45,794 nt of DNA from Tagaea sp. CACIAM 22H2 (GTDB lineage Bacteria; Pseudomonadota; Alphaproteobacteria; CACIAM-22H2), in the NCBI GenBank assembly GCA_014444615.1, contig PVXE01000035.1, forward strand, positions 1 to 45,794, in the 5' to 3' direction. How positions within the stretch are numbered: the first letter of the stretch is position 1; each line of letters begins with the position of its first letter. The notes beneath the pieces were generated by a model. It ran no database searches. It saw only the letters and a program-made list of their open reading frames with translations, and was not told the DNA's origin. Shown in pieces: positions 21,135 to 30,366 of this stretch. A program made the translations under genes and the position numbers.

Positions 21135-23530
21135 AATTCACGCTGTCCTGGCTGAAGACGCATCTCGACACGAACCTGACGGCGGCCCAGCTCGCCGAGA
21201 AGGTGACCGCGATCGGGCTCGAACTCGAAAGCCTGACCAATCCCGCCGAGACATTGGCGCCGTTCAAGGTCGTGCATGTCGTCGAGGCGAAGCCGCACCC
21301 CGACGCCGATCGCTTGCGCGTGTGCTTGGTCGATACGGGCAAGGAAAAGGTGCAGGTCGTGTGCGGGGCGCCCAACGCGCGCACCGGCATGAAGGGCGTG
21401 TTCGCGCCCGCCGGCGTCACCGTGCCCGGCACGGGCTTGCTGCTGAAGGCCGGTCAGATTCGCGGCCAAGCGTCGAACGGCATGCTCGTCTCGATGCGCG
21501 AAATGGGCCTGGGCGACGATCACACCGGCATTATCGATATGCCGGAAGACGCGCCCGTGGGCGTGCCTTTCGCCACGCTGCTCGGCCTCGACGATCCGCT
21601 ATTCGACGTGGCGATCACGCCCAACCGCGCCGATTGCCTGGGCATTCGCGGGATCGCGCGCGATCTCGCCGCCGCCGGGGCTGGCACGTTGAAGCCGTGG
21701 ACCGCCCCCAAGGTCAACGGCAAATACGAATCGCCGATCAAGGTCGATTTGTCGGCGCTGGAAGCGGGCGCATGCCCGGCTTTCGTCGGCCGCCATTTCA
21801 AGGGCGTTAAAAACGGCCCGTCGCCGAAATGGCTGCAGGATCGCCTGACGTCGATCGGCCTGCGCCCGATTTCGATCCTGGTCGACATCACCAATTTCTT
21901 CACTTTCGATCTGAACCGGCCGCTGCACGTGTTCGACGCGAAGAAGGTGAAGGGCCAGATCGCGCTGAAGCCCGCCAAGGGCGGCGAGCAATTCGCGGCG
22001 CTGGACAACAAGACCTACACGATGGCGGGCGGCGAAACGCTGATCTGCGACGATAGCGGCGTGATCTCGCTCGCCGGCGTGATGGGCGGCGCGGGCACGG
22101 GCTGCGAATTCGACACGACCGAGGTCTATCTCGAAACCGCGTTGTTCGATCCGATCCGCACCGCGATGACCGGGCGCCATCATCAGATCCTGTCGGATGC
22201 GCGTTATCGCTTCGAACGCGGTCTCGATCCCGCTTTCGTGCTCGACGGCATGGAAGCGGCGTCGAAAATGATCCTCGATCTTTGCGGCGGCGAAGCCTCG
22301 GCGCCGGTGATCGCGGGTGCCATCCCCGACACGACGCGTTCCTACACATTGCGGTCGACGCGCGTCGCCACGCTCGGCGGTTTGGAAGTGGCGCCCGCAC
22401 GCCAGAAGCAAATCCTAGAAAATCTCGGCTTCAAGGTTGCGGCCAAGGGCAGCGATTTCGACGTGATTCCGCCGCCGTGGCGTGCCGATGTGGTCGGCGA
22501 AGCCGATCTGGTCGAGGAAGTGTGCCGCATCGTCGGTTACGACGAAATCCCGGCGGTGACGCTGCCGCGCGACGGCGCCATGCCGCCGCTGGCCTGGACG
22601 CCGGCGCAGCGCCGCGTGCGCGACGCCAAGCGTATCCTCGCGGGGCTCGGCCTCAACGAAGCGGTGACGTTCTCGTTCATGCGCAAGGATCAGGCGATCC
22701 ATTTCGCCCCGCGCAAGGCGGAACTGGAAGTTGCCAATCCGATCTCGGCCGATCTGGATTACATGCGTCCGTCGATCGTGCCGAATCTCGCCAGCGCGTC
22801 GGCGCGCAACGCCGCACGCGGCTACGCGGACAACGCGCTGTTCGAAGTCGGCCCGATTTTCGACGGTATTGGCGAAAAGGATCAGCGCATCGTCGCCAGC
22901 ATCGTGCGCACGGGCGATGCCAGCCCGCGCCACTGGGCGGGCGGGGCGCGCAAGGTCGATGCTTTCGACGCGAAGGCCGATGCGCTCGACCTGTTGAAGG
23001 GCCTGGGCCTGTCGATCGAGAACGTGGCGGTGGCGCGCGAAGCGCCCGCCTGGTTCCATCCCGGCCGTTCGGGTGCCCTCAAGCTTGGGCCCAAGACCGT
23101 GCTCGGCTGGTTCGGCGAGTTGCATCCGAACGTGATCAAGGCGCTCGACCTTGAAGCGCCGGTCGTCGCGGCCGAGATCTTCCTCGACGCGATTCCCGCG
23201 CCGAAGGCGAAGGGCGGGCGCCAGCGTCCGCCGCTGAAGCTCTCGGCCTTCCAGCCGTTGGAGCGCGACTTCGCTTTCGTGGTGGACGCGAACGTGGCGG
23301 CCGATGCGATCTTGCGCAGCGCCAAATCGGCGGACAAGACGCTGATCCAAGCGGCCAGCGTGTTCGATGTCTATCAAGGCAAGGGCGTGCCCGAGGGCAA
23401 GAAATCCGTCGCCATCGCCGTGCGCTTGCAGCCGCAGGACCGCACGCTGACCGAACAGGATCTCGACGCCGTCGCGCAGAAAATCGTCGCCGCCGTCGCC
23501 AAGGCGACGGGCGCCAGCCTGCGGAGTTAA
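21131..23530 (+). CDS. pheT: Phenylalanine--tRNA ligase beta subunit
   Basis: A 799-residue beta subunit. From the N-terminus: a start segment [13 protein letters not shown], a tRNA-binding (EMAP-like) domain around residues 40-150 ([16 protein letters not shown]), the B3/B4 editing domain ([43 protein letters not shown]), the B5 domain ([20 protein letters not shown]), the inactive class II core and a C-terminal anticodon-binding FDX-ACB domain ([13 protein letters not shown]). The editing domain removes Tyr from mischarged tRNA-Phe. It is translationally coupled to pheS by an ATGA overlap. Confidence 0.97.
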   Translation: MKFTLSWLKTHLDTNLTAAQLAEKVTAIGLELESLTNPAETLAPFKVVHVVEAKPHPDADRLRVCLVDTGKEKVQVVCGAPNARTGMKGVFAPAGVTVPGTGLLLKAGQIRGQASNGMLVSMREMGLGDDHTGIIDMPEDAPVGVPFATLLGLDDPLFDVAITPNRADCLGIRGIARDLAAAGAGTLKPWTAPKVNGKYESPIKVDLSALEAGACPAFVGRHFKGVKNGPSPKWLQDRLTSIGLRPISILVDITNFFTFDLNRPLHVFDAKKVKGQIALKPAKGGEQFAALDNKTYTMAGGETLICDDSGVISLAGVMGGAGTGCEFDTTEVYLETALFDPIRTAMTGRHHQILSDARYRFERGLDPAFVLDGMEAASKMILDLCGGEASAPVIAGAIPDTTRSYTLRSTRVATLGGLEVAPARQKQILENLGFKVAAKGSDFDVIPPPWRADVVGEADLVEEVCRIVGYDEIPAVTLPRDGAMPPLAWTPAQRRVRDAKRILAGLGLNEAVTFSFMRKDQAIHFAPRKAELEVANPISADLDYMRPSIVPNLASASARNAARGYADNALFEVGPIFDGIGEKDQRIVASIVRTGDASPRHWAGGARKVDAFDAKADALDLLKGLGLSIENVAVAREAPAWFHPGRSGALKLGPKTVLGWFGELHPNVIKALDLEAPVVAAEIFLDAIPAPKAKGGRQRPPLKLSAFQPLERDFAFVVDANVAADAILRSAKSADKTLIQAASVFDVYQGKGVPEGKKSVAIAVRLQPQDRTLTEQDLDAVAQKIVAAVAKATGASLRS

Positions 23531-23533
23531 GCC

Positions 23534-23791
23534 ATGCTCTATCTCGTCGCGTTGATCGTGCCGCCCTTGGCGCTGTTCCTGGTCGGCAAGCCGTTCCAGG
23601 GGATCTTCAATCTGATCCTCTGGCTCGCGTCGATCGTGTTCGCGCTGACGATCCTGGGCTTCACCATCGGCTTCGTGCTGTGGCTGATCGCGGCGCTGCA
23701 CGCGGCCTTCGTGGTCAACGGCGTCAAGGCCGACAAGCGCAACCAAGCCTTGATCGACGCGATCAAGGGGCGGGACGGCCAGGGCGGCTGA
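23534..23791 (+). CDS. YqaE/Pmp3-family small membrane protein
   Basis: An 85-residue protein with two hydrophobic segments (LYLVALIVPPLALFLVGKPF and LILWLASIVFALTILGFTI), the pattern of the UPF0057/Pmp3 proteolipids that affect membrane potential and salt tolerance. A charged C-terminus (KADKRNQALIDAIKGRDG) follows a third hydrophobic stretch. It begins 3 bases after the pheT stop, so it is part of the pheST transcript; the functional link is unclear. Confidence 0.75.
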   Translation: MLYLVALIVPPLALFLVGKPFQGIFNLILWLASIVFALTILGFTIGFVLWLIAALHAAFVVNGVKADKRNQALIDAIKGRDGQGG

Positions 23792-23843
23792 ACCGCCCCG
23801 CCGGGCGGCGAATTTCCCCGATTCGACCGTGCTTTAGGGGGCG

Positions 23844-23872
23844 TTGCCATAGGGCGATTCGCCCCCTATGTT
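23844..23872 (+). promoter_or_regulatory. Sigma70-type promoter for lepA, overlapping an inverted repeat
   Basis: TTGCCA (23844-23849), a 17-base spacer and TATGTT (23867-23872). Transcription would begin near 23879, some 48 bases before the lepA ATG. A 9-bp perfect inverted repeat, TAGGGGGCG / CGCCCCCTA (23835-23843 and 23860-23868), overlaps both promoter elements. It could be an operator, or the terminator stem of the upstream transcript. Confidence 0.55.
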
Positions 23873-23926
23873 GCACGCGCGAATGGCGCCCCGCGCCGTC
23901 CTTTTCAGGCATTGCATATCCGGCAC

Positions 23927-25732
23927 ATGGCGACCGACCTTTCCCGCATCCGTAATTTCTCGATCGTCGCGCATATCGATCACGGCAAATCGACGCTCGC
24001 CGACCGCTTGATCCAATTCTGCGGCGCCGTCGAACTGCGCGACATGCAGGAGCAGATGCTCGACTCGATGGATATCGAGCGCGAGCGCGGCATCACCATC
24101 AAGGCGCAGACCGTGCGCCTCGACTACAAGGCGAAGGACGGCAAGGACTACGTCCTCAATTTGATGGACACGCCGGGCCATGTGGACTTCGCCTACGAGG
24201 TGAGCCGCAGCCTCGCCGCGTGCGAAGGCTCGATCCTGGTGGTCGACGCCAGCCAAGGTGTCGAAGCCCAAACGCTCGCCAACGTCTATCAGGCGCTGGA
24301 TGCGGGGCACGAGATCGTGCCCGTGCTCAACAAGATCGATCTGCCCGCCGCCGATCCCGAGCGCATCAAGAAGCAGATCGAAGACGTGATCGGGCTCGAC
24401 GCGTCGGACGCCGTGCCGATCTCGGCCAAGACCGGGCTCAATATCGATCTCGTGCTCGAAGCGCTCGTGCAGCGTTTGCCCGCCCCCAAGGGCGAGGTCG
24501 CGTCGCCGTTGAAGGCGCTGCTGGTCGACGCGTGGTACGACCTTTACCTCGGCGTCGTGTTGCTGGTGCGCATCAAGGACGGGCGCATCGCCAAGGGCAT
24601 GAAGATCCGCATGATGAACGCGGCCGCGACGTACGACGTCGAGCGCGTGGGCGTGTTCACGCCCAAGCTCAAGGAAGTGGCCGAGCTGGGGCCGGGCGAA
24701 GTCGGCTACATCACCGCGGGCATCAAGGCGGTGGCCGACGTGGGCGTGGGCGACACGATTACCGAGGAAAAGCGCCAGGCGGCGGAACCGCTGCCGGGCT
24801 TCAAGCCGTCGCTGCCGGTGGTGTGGTGCGGGCTGTTCCCGGTCGATCCGGCCGAGTTCGAACATTTGCGCGAAAGCCTGGGCAAGCTGCGGCTCAACGA
24901 CGCCTCGTTCCATTACGAGCCGGAAAGCTCGGCGGCGCTGGGCTTCGGCTTCCGTTGCGGCTTCCTGGGCCTTCTGCATCTCGAGATCATTCAGGAGCGC
25001 CTGTCGCGCGAATTCGATCTCGATCTGATCGCGACGGCGCCGTCGGTCGTCTACCGCATCCATATGAAGGACGGGTCGGTGCAGGAAATGCACAACCCCG
25101 CCGACATGCCGGACGCGGTCTATATCGACCATATCGAGGAGCCGCGCATCAAGGCGACGATCCTGGTGCCCGACGAGCATCTCGGCTCGGTGTTGAAGCT
25201 GTGCCAGGACCGGCGCGGCATCCAGCAGAACCTGACCTATGTCGGGAACCGCGCGATGATCGTCTACGATCTGCCGCTCAACGAAGTCGTGTTCGATTTC
25301 TACGACCGTTTGAAAAGCGTGTCGCGCGGCTACGCCTCGTTCGACTACGTGATGACCGCCTATCGCGAGGACGACCTCGTGCGCCTGTCGATCCTGGTGA
25401 ACGCGGAGCCGGTGGACGCGCTCTCGGTCATCGTGCATCGCACGCAAGCCGAAAGCCGCGGCCGCGCCTTGTGCGTGAAGCTCAAGGATCTCATTCCGCG
25501 CCAGCTGTTCCAGATTCCGATCCAAGCCGCGATCGGCGGCAAGATCGTGGCGCGCGAAACGATCTCGGCCATGCGCAAGGACGTGCTCGCCAAATGCTAT
25601 GGCGGCGACGTGTCGCGCAAGAAGAAGCTCCTCGAGAAGCAGAAAGAGGGCAAGAAGCGCATGCGGCAATTCGGCCAGGTCGAAATTCCGCAAAGCGCGT
25701 TCCTCGCCGCCCTCAAGGCGCGCGACGACTGA
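23927..25732 (+). CDS. lepA: Elongation factor 4 (back-translocating GTPase)
   Basis: A 601-residue LepA. The G domain has the P-loop AHIDHGKST (residues 15-23), the switch [10 protein letters not shown], and NKIDLP. The EF-G-like domains II, III and V follow, and the LepA-specific C-terminal domain ends with the characteristic [17 protein letters not shown]. The ATG at 23927 is preferred because [18 protein letters not shown] is the usual start. It acts on stalled ribosomes in the cytoplasm. Confidence 0.97.
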   Translation: MATDLSRIRNFSIVAHIDHGKSTLADRLIQFCGAVELRDMQEQMLDSMDIERERGITIKAQTVRLDYKAKDGKDYVLNLMDTPGHVDFAYEVSRSLAACEGSILVVDASQGVEAQTLANVYQALDAGHEIVPVLNKIDLPAADPERIKKQIEDVIGLDASDAVPISAKTGLNIDLVLEALVQRLPAPKGEVASPLKALLVDAWYDLYLGVVLLVRIKDGRIAKGMKIRMMNAAATYDVERVGVFTPKLKEVAELGPGEVGYITAGIKAVADVGVGDTITEEKRQAAEPLPGFKPSLPVVWCGLFPVDPAEFEHLRESLGKLRLNDASFHYEPESSAALGFGFRCGFLGLLHLEIIQERLSREFDLDLIATAPSVVYRIHMKDGSVQEMHNPADMPDAVYIDHIEEPRIKATILVPDEHLGSVLKLCQDRRGIQQNLTYVGNRAMIVYDLPLNEVVFDFYDRLKSVSRGYASFDYVMTAYREDDLVRLSILVNAEPVDALSVIVHRTQAESRGRALCVKLKDLIPRQLFQIPIQAAIGGKIVARETISAMRKDVLAKCYGGDVSRKKKLLEKQKEGKKRMRQFGQVEIPQSAFLAALKARDD

Positions 25733-25746
25733 GCCTTACGTTCGCG

Positions 25747-26064
25747 TCAGCGCCACGCGGCCGAGCGCCGGCGGCGTTTGGGCGGCGGCGTGAGCACCGC
25801 GATGGCGATGCCCGCCAGCGCCGCCACACCCGCGGCCGGGCTTTGCAGCAGCGGGAACGCGATCCAGTCCCACAAGGCGGGATGGACGTGGCGCACCAAG
25901 GCGGGCTCGACCAGCAGCAGCGAATCGCGATGCACCCAGGCCCAGACTTGGCCCAGCGGCAGCGGGTCGAGCGCGCCGGTCTCGTACCACAAAAGACCGT
26001 CGCGGCCGGCCGCCACGGCGGCCAGCACGAGCAGCAGCCAGCCGAGGGCCCGCAGCGCGATCAT
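25747..26064 (-). CDS. Hypothetical small membrane protein
   Basis: A 105-residue protein with an N-terminal helix (ALGWLLLVLAAVAAGRDG), a conserved-looking amphipathic middle (YETGALDPLPLGQVWAWVHRDSLLL and PALWDWIAFPLLQSPA) and a second helix (AGVAALAGIAIAVLTPPP), ending in an Arg-rich tail. No named family is recognised. It is convergent with lepA, the stops being 14 bases apart. Confidence 0.65.
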   Translation of the reverse strand: MIALRALGWLLLVLAAVAAGRDGLLWYETGALDPLPLGQVWAWVHRDSLLLVEPALVRHVHPALWDWIAFPLLQSPAAGVAALAGIAIAVLTPPPKRRRRSAAWR

Positions 26065-26160
26065 GGTTGAAAGATAACCGTTTTCGGGCGGCCAAGCGAC
26101 GCTTGGCGGGGGCGGGGTGCCCTGCTATGTTCCCGGCCCCGAAAGCGACCCGACCCCGGC

Positions 26161-26250
26161 GGAGGGGTGGCCGAGTGGTTTAAGGCGCTCGCTTGGAAAG
26201 CGTGTATGGGGGAAACCCCATCGTGAGTTCGAATCTCATCCCCTCCGCCA
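26161..26250 (+). tRNA. tRNA-Ser (GGA anticodon)
   Basis: Ninety bases folding as a class II tRNA. The acceptor stem GGAGGGG pairs with CCCCTCC, followed by discriminator G and an encoded CCA (26248-26250). The anticodon loop TTGGAAA carries GGA at 26195-26197, which reads UCC and UCU serine codons. The long variable arm (TATGGGGGAAACCCCAT) and the T-loop GTTCGAAT are typical of tRNA-Ser. Accessory DNA begins directly after it. Confidence 0.97.
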
Positions 26251-26470
26251 TTTATTCCCACTGAGACCGCGTGTGGAGTTTTGCCCGCGCGGCAATGGCC
26301 GGAAACGCGGCGCTTCGCGCGCATTGCGCGCCGATCCTGAGCGTCTCTGAGGGGCCGTTTCGGCCGGATTTCTCGGCGGGAAGCGCCGATTTCTCAGCAG
26401 GCCATTGTCGCGTGGAGTTTCGCCGGGGATCACGAGGCCGTTCCGACCATCCGCACTTCGGCGGCCGCCG

Positions 26471-28021
26471 TTACAGACTGGCGAAGAGGGCTCGTTGTGC
26501 TGCCCAGTCTAGAGGCAGCTTGCCGTCACTGATATGGCCGATTTGGAGCCGGGCCGGCTGGCGACCTTCAAGAATCTGCTCCATGAGATCGGGCGCTAGG
26601 AAGCCGATAGGCAGAATCTTGCGGACGTAGGATTCGCCGATGGCGAACTGAGCGACGAGATCGGGGACGGACTTTGCCTCACCGCTTTCTAGCTTTAGGC
26701 GCATCGCATAGGCGCGGGCGAGGGCACGAACGAGCAGCTTGTCGATCCGTGGCATGATCGGTGGGCTACCAGACCCCTTAGCCGTCACGATCACCTCCGC
26801 CCGGCTGCGATGAAGCTGGATGGCAATTTCGAACGGCTTAGCCCTCAAAGGATCAGCCGGTTCGACCACGATCCGGTCGGCATAGAGCGTCGCCCGCCCG
26901 ATCCGATCGAACGCCGCGGCGCGTGCGGTGTCATCAAGTTCGGCGAGCGGAACTTTTGGAAGATGCGCGAGCAATAGCGGCTCAATGACATGCGCCGGGA
27001 TAAACTTGATCTCGCCGGCTGCGGCCCGGTTGCCGGTCACCACGGCCTTGCTCATGTAGTAGCGATAGCGCCGCGCATCCTTCTTGAATGACGCACGGAC
27101 GACCATCTCGTTTCCGGCGCTATCGAACAGCTTGCCGCGGAGCGGGGCGGAATTCTTCGAATGGTGTCGGCCCTTGGGCTGCGCGGCAGTGTCCCCGAGA
27201 AGCGCCTGCGCCTTGTCCCAAAGAGGCTTTGGGACGATGGCGTCATGCTGGCCGTCGTAGATCTTCCCCTTGTGCGTGATCTCGCCGAGATAGATCCGAT
27301 TCCGGAGCAAGCAGTAAAGCGCGCCTCTGGCCATGAACCCGCCACCACGCATTCGATCGGTGCCTGAAACAGTCTTCTTGCTGGTGATTCCAGCATCCTT
27401 TAAGGCCTCTACCAGCTTCGGGACCGTGCCGAGTTCCAGGTAGAGCCGATAGATTTGCCGGACGGTCTCTGCCTCGGGTTCGTTGACGATGAGCTTCCGA
27501 TCCTTGACGTCGTACCCAAGCGGGACCGGACCGCCCATCCACATCCCCTTCTTCTTGGAGGCGGCGAATTTGTCCCGGATGCGCTCACCTGTGACCTCGC
27601 GCTCAAACTGGGCGAAGGACAGGAGCACGTTGAGGGTCAGTCGTCCCATCGAGGTCGTCGTGTTGAACTGCTGGGTCACGGAAACGAACGAAACCCCCTG
27701 CCGATCGAGGGCCTCGACGATCTTGGCGAAGTCGGCGAGGGAGCGGGTGAGGCGGTCGACCTTGTAGACGACGATCGTGTCGATCTTTTTCGCCTCGATA
27801 TCCGCCATCAAGCGTTGGAGAGCAGGGCGCTCCATGGACCCGCCGGAATATCCACCGTCGTCGTACTCCGTCGGGATCAGTATCCAGCCTTCATGGGCCT
27901 GGCTGCGGATATAGGCCTCGCAGGCCTCTCGCTGAGCGTGGAGGGAGTTGAAGTTCTGCTCGAGGCCCTCCTCGGAGGATTTGCGTGTGTAGATCGCGCA
28001 GCGGGCGGCCTTAACGCTCAT
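26471..28021 (-). CDS. Large serine recombinase (site-specific integrase)
   Basis: A 516-residue serine recombinase. The resolvase domain is at the N-terminus: YTRKSSEEG with the nucleophile probably Ser15, SLHAQREAC, and VYKVDRLTRSLADF. The recombinase domain follows (GYDVKDRKLIVNEPEAETVRQIY and RNRIYLGEITHKGKIYDGQH), then a C-terminal DNA-binding region without an obvious Cys zinc ribbon. Such enzymes integrate or excise elements by double-strand exchange between att sites. The start overlaps the DUF2924 gene stop by ATGA. It sits at the island edge, about 220 bases from tRNA-Ser, and probably mobilised the island. Confidence 0.9.
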   Translation of the reverse strand: MSVKAARCAIYTRKSSEEGLEQNFNSLHAQREACEAYIRSQAHEGWILIPTEYDDGGYSGGSMERPALQRLMADIEAKKIDTIVVYKVDRLTRSLADFAKIVEALDRQGVSFVSVTQQFNTTTSMGRLTLNVLLSFAQFEREVTGERIRDKFAASKKKGMWMGGPVPLGYDVKDRKLIVNEPEAETVRQIYRLYLELGTVPKLVEALKDAGITSKKTVSGTDRMRGGGFMARGALYCLLRNRIYLGEITHKGKIYDGQHDAIVPKPLWDKAQALLGDTAAQPKGRHHSKNSAPLRGKLFDSAGNEMVVRASFKKDARRYRYYMSKAVVTGNRAAAGEIKFIPAHVIEPLLLAHLPKVPLAELDDTARAAAFDRIGRATLYADRIVVEPADPLRAKPFEIAIQLHRSRAEVIVTAKGSGSPPIMPRIDKLLVRALARAYAMRLKLESGEAKSVPDLVAQFAIGESYVRKILPIGFLAPDLMEQILEGRQPARLQIGHISDGKLPLDWAAQRALFASL

Positions 28022-28494
28022 GCTGCGGCCCTACGCTTGAGCTTGAAGAAGGCAGGCCCGGACCAGGGCGTGCCGGTGATCTCTCGGGCGATGACGCTGA
28101 GGCTTGCCCACTTCCGGCCGCTCCACAGGAAACCGTCGGGCAGAACTTGGACCCGATGGGCGACACCCTTCCAGGCGCGAACGAGTTCGATGCCCGGCCT
28201 CAGTCCAAGATTGGCGGAGGGTTCGTGGCTTGGGTCTGCAGCGAACTTGGTCGCTAGGGTCAGGAGGCGCTTATGGACGCGCCCGGCGCCGGCGCCCCCA
28301 GCGGCGTCTTGCAAGCGGACGGCGAGGAGTAGGCGTAGCAACTGAGGTTGGGAGCGACACCGCACCTCGCCCCCAACATGCTTATCCCAGAGCTTGACCA
28401 TTTCAGGTGCGGTCAAGCGATCAAGCTGCGCGACCAAGCCTGTCGTGACTATGGTGGGATCTTGCACCCCGTTTATGGTTCGGCGCTGGGCCAT
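28018..28494 (-). CDS. DUF2924 protein
   Basis: A 158-residue protein with the DUF2924 layout. A helical N-terminal part (LVAQLDRLTAPEMVKLWDKHVGG, LLRLLLAVRLQDAAGG) leads to a C-terminal small beta domain (RVQVLPDGFLWSGRKWASLSVIAREITGTPWSGPAFF). That last segment resembles the RAMA-type module found in restriction-linked proteins. DUF2924 genes regularly precede serine recombinases in alphaproteobacterial islands. It is coupled to the recombinase by an ATGA overlap and may be a DNA-binding accessory factor. Function is unproven. Confidence 0.85.
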   Translation of the reverse strand: MAQRRTINGVQDPTIVTTGLVAQLDRLTAPEMVKLWDKHVGGEVRCRSQPQLLRLLLAVRLQDAAGGAGAGRVHKRLLTLATKFAADPSHEPSANLGLRPGIELVRAWKGVAHRVQVLPDGFLWSGRKWASLSVIAREITGTPWSGPAFFKLKRRAAA

Positions 28495-28497
28495 CGA

Positions 28498-28764
28498 TCA
28501 GCCCGCCTTTACGATGCGATAGGTTTTCGTCTGGCCTTCGCCGATCGTGCCAGTGACCTTGATGCCCAGTCGCTTTCGGACCGTGGCGGAGATGACGCCG
28601 TGAACCGTGTGCCGCTGCCACCCCAACGCACGCGCAATTTGCTCAATGGTGGCGCCTTCCTTACGTCGTAGCAGGGTGATCAGCTTCGCCATCTTGGTAT
28701 TGCGTGGCTGAACTTGCTTGTGTTGCTGCGCAACACTCTTGGCCTTTGGCTTCCGATTCTGCAT
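28498..28764 (-). CDS. DUF3489 protein (winged-helix-like)
   Basis: An 88-residue protein with a basic N-terminus and a helix-turn-helix-like DUF3489 domain (KMAKLITLLRRKEGATIEQIARALGWQRHTVHGVISA). It is probably DNA-binding. It heads the operon DUF3489 - DUF2924 - recombinase, with a 3-base gap to the next gene. AGGAG lies 8 bases before the ATG, inside an inverted repeat (28765-28771 and 28795-28801), so translation may be structure-controlled. Confidence 0.85.
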   Translation of the reverse strand: MQNRKPKAKSVAQQHKQVQPRNTKMAKLITLLRRKEGATIEQIARALGWQRHTVHGVISATVRKRLGIKVTGTIGEGQTKTYRIVKAG

Positions 28765-28877
28765 TTGGGGCTCCTATTGACCGCGAGATGCGGTGCCCCA
28801 ATCACGCTTCCTTTGCGCGGGAATGCCAGTCGATTGTTCGCTAGAAAGATCGGAGTTCCGCTGTGACAGGCCGAGTT

Positions 28878-29147
28878 TCAGCGCTTCGGGCGCCGGCCAC
28901 CCGGAAGCGGCTTCGGCGGCGGCTCGCCGGCTGCGGGTATCACGAAGAACTCAGCCAGCTTGACGCCCAGAACCTTGGAGAGTTTTTCGAGGATTGCGAC
29001 GCTAGGGTTCTCTAGGCCACGCTCCAGGCGTCCCACATAGCTGCGGTCGATGCCCGCGTCATAGGCCAAGTTCTCCTGAGATAGCCCGGCTCGGACCCGA
29101 AGTCGGCGAAGATTCCGTGCCACAAGCGCCTGTGCCCGCATGAGCAC
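28878..29147 (-). CDS. XRE-family helix-turn-helix regulator
   Basis: An 89-residue regulator. The HTH_3 domain is RNLRRLRVRAGLSQENLAYDAGIDRSYVGRLERGLENPSV, and a Pro/Gly-rich basic tail (PPPKPLPGGRRPKR) follows. In size and wording it is like the controller proteins of restriction-modification systems and phage-type repressors. The frame opens at GTG 29147; ATG 29141 is an alternative and neither has a strong ribosome-binding site. A perfect palindrome lies 30 bases upstream and is probably its operator. It is divergent from the nuclease gene at 29298. Confidence 0.88.
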   Translation of the reverse strand: MLMRAQALVARNLRRLRVRAGLSQENLAYDAGIDRSYVGRLERGLENPSVAILEKLSKVLGVKLAEFFVIPAAGEPPPKPLPGGRRPKR

Positions 29148-29177
29148 AAACGAACATCTTGAGTACCGTTAAACCAC

Positions 29178-29189
29178 GGACTATAGTCC
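29178..29189. promoter_or_regulatory. Palindromic operator GGACTATAGTCC
   Basis: A perfect 12-bp palindrome in the divergent region between the XRE gene and the NucS-like nuclease gene. It recalls the C-boxes (GACT and AGTC half-sites around an AT centre) bound by controller proteins of restriction-modification systems, though the spacing here is two bases rather than three. Confidence 0.55.
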
Positions 29190-29297
29190 TACTATTAAAT
29201 GCCTGTTTAGATTGCCGATTCATGGTGCTGACGATGGTGCTATGGCATACAAAATGAACGGCCCAATGTCTTCGAACTCGAGTGTGAGGACAGGCTG

Positions 29298-30353
29298 ATG
29301 GGGGCGTTTTTCGCAGTTGACCCCAAGGGCGTTGTCCAACTGAAGCCGGAACGCTTTGCCGACGATCATCTCGAAGACAATCTTCAGGATTGGTGTGACC
29401 GCTTTCCCGAGCTGTTGAACGATGGCCGGCCGCTTTTATCGCTTGGCCGCGAGATTCCGACCAAGCATAGGCATTTCATCGACAATCTGTTTTTGGATGC
29501 TGCAGGCGGCCTCGTGGTCGCCGAGCTCAAGCGCGGTACGGCGCCATCTGACATCAATGCCCAGCTACTGAACTATGCCGCGTTCGCGGAGAACGTGACG
29601 TCCCAGCAGATCGAAGAACTGTGTGTCCGTCATACCGGGCGAACTCTCGAGAGTCGCTTTCGAGAGGTCTTCGGCATCGGGGTGCCGAAGAGTTTCCCGA
29701 CTTCGCATCGCTTCGTGCTTGTCGCCGAAAGATTTGACGCACATGCGATCGATCAATGCCGGCTTTTGACTGGCAAGGGATTCAATATCGCTTGTCTTGA
29801 GTTCAAGCTCTACATGCTCGGCGAGCAACGAACCCTTCACGTCGAACCCGTGTTTGGAGAAATTCCGAGAGTCGATGCGGATGCGATCGTCGACCCCCGC
29901 ATTCGACGCTGTCAGTGGGTCTTCGAACAGATCAGGCCTCTCGTGCGGGAGATCGCCGCTCGGCAAGCTTGGGAGTTGGATGAAAGCATCAGCGACTATG
30001 TCTATAGCTTCGCTCCGAAGGCTTGGCCGAAATGCAAAAGGCGACTTTATGACCGAGCATTCGGTATCTACTGCATCTGGCATTACAAAGACGAAGAGTG
30101 GTTCGGCGTGAACTTCAATTATCGTCAGTCGGTATTGCCAGACCTAGGGTCTTACCTGATGCGACGTAAAAAGATCCTATCAAAGACTTTCAAGGCCGAG
30201 ATCGACGATGAGGGAACTTGGGGAAGTCACTACGTGAACCTCAAGCTCCCTGAGATTGGAGACCTGAAGGCGCTCGCGGTCGTTAAAGAGCAACTCGAGA
30301 AACTCGTGACCGGCTACGTGCCTGTCGTCACGGAATATTTCGCTGAAAAATGA
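29298..30353 (+). CDS. NucS-like PD-(D/E)XK nuclease
   Basis: A 351-residue protein whose N-terminal part carries a PD-(D/E)XK nuclease core: Asp62 in FIDNLFLD, Glu76 and Lys78 in GLVVAELKRG, and Gln89 in AQLLNY. This D...ExK...Q order matches the NucS/EndoMS C-terminal (DUF91-type) domain. The rest (110-351) is a predicted alpha/beta domain (WHYKDEEWFGVNFNYRQSVLP) of unknown role. The N-terminal DNA-binding domain of true NucS is absent, so mismatch cleavage should not be assumed. Its position beside the XRE gene in a mobile island makes a defence or phage-related role likely. Confidence 0.72.
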   Translation: MGAFFAVDPKGVVQLKPERFADDHLEDNLQDWCDRFPELLNDGRPLLSLGREIPTKHRHFIDNLFLDAAGGLVVAELKRGTAPSDINAQLLNYAAFAENVTSQQIEELCVRHTGRTLESRFREVFGIGVPKSFPTSHRFVLVAERFDAHAIDQCRLLTGKGFNIACLEFKLYMLGEQRTLHVEPVFGEIPRVDADAIVDPRIRRCQWVFEQIRPLVREIAARQAWELDESISDYVYSFAPKAWPKCKRRLYDRAFGIYCIWHYKDEEWFGVNFNYRQSVLPDLGSYLMRRKKILSKTFKAEIDDEGTWGSHYVNLKLPEIGDLKALAVVKEQLEKLVTGYVPVVTEYFAEK

Positions 30354-30366
30354 GATCGAGCCCGCC

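Noticed and set aside
26271..26630. 119-codon plus-strand frame after tRNA-Ser
   Set aside because: It runs into the antisense of the recombinase gene, has no ribosome-binding site and gives a low-complexity product.
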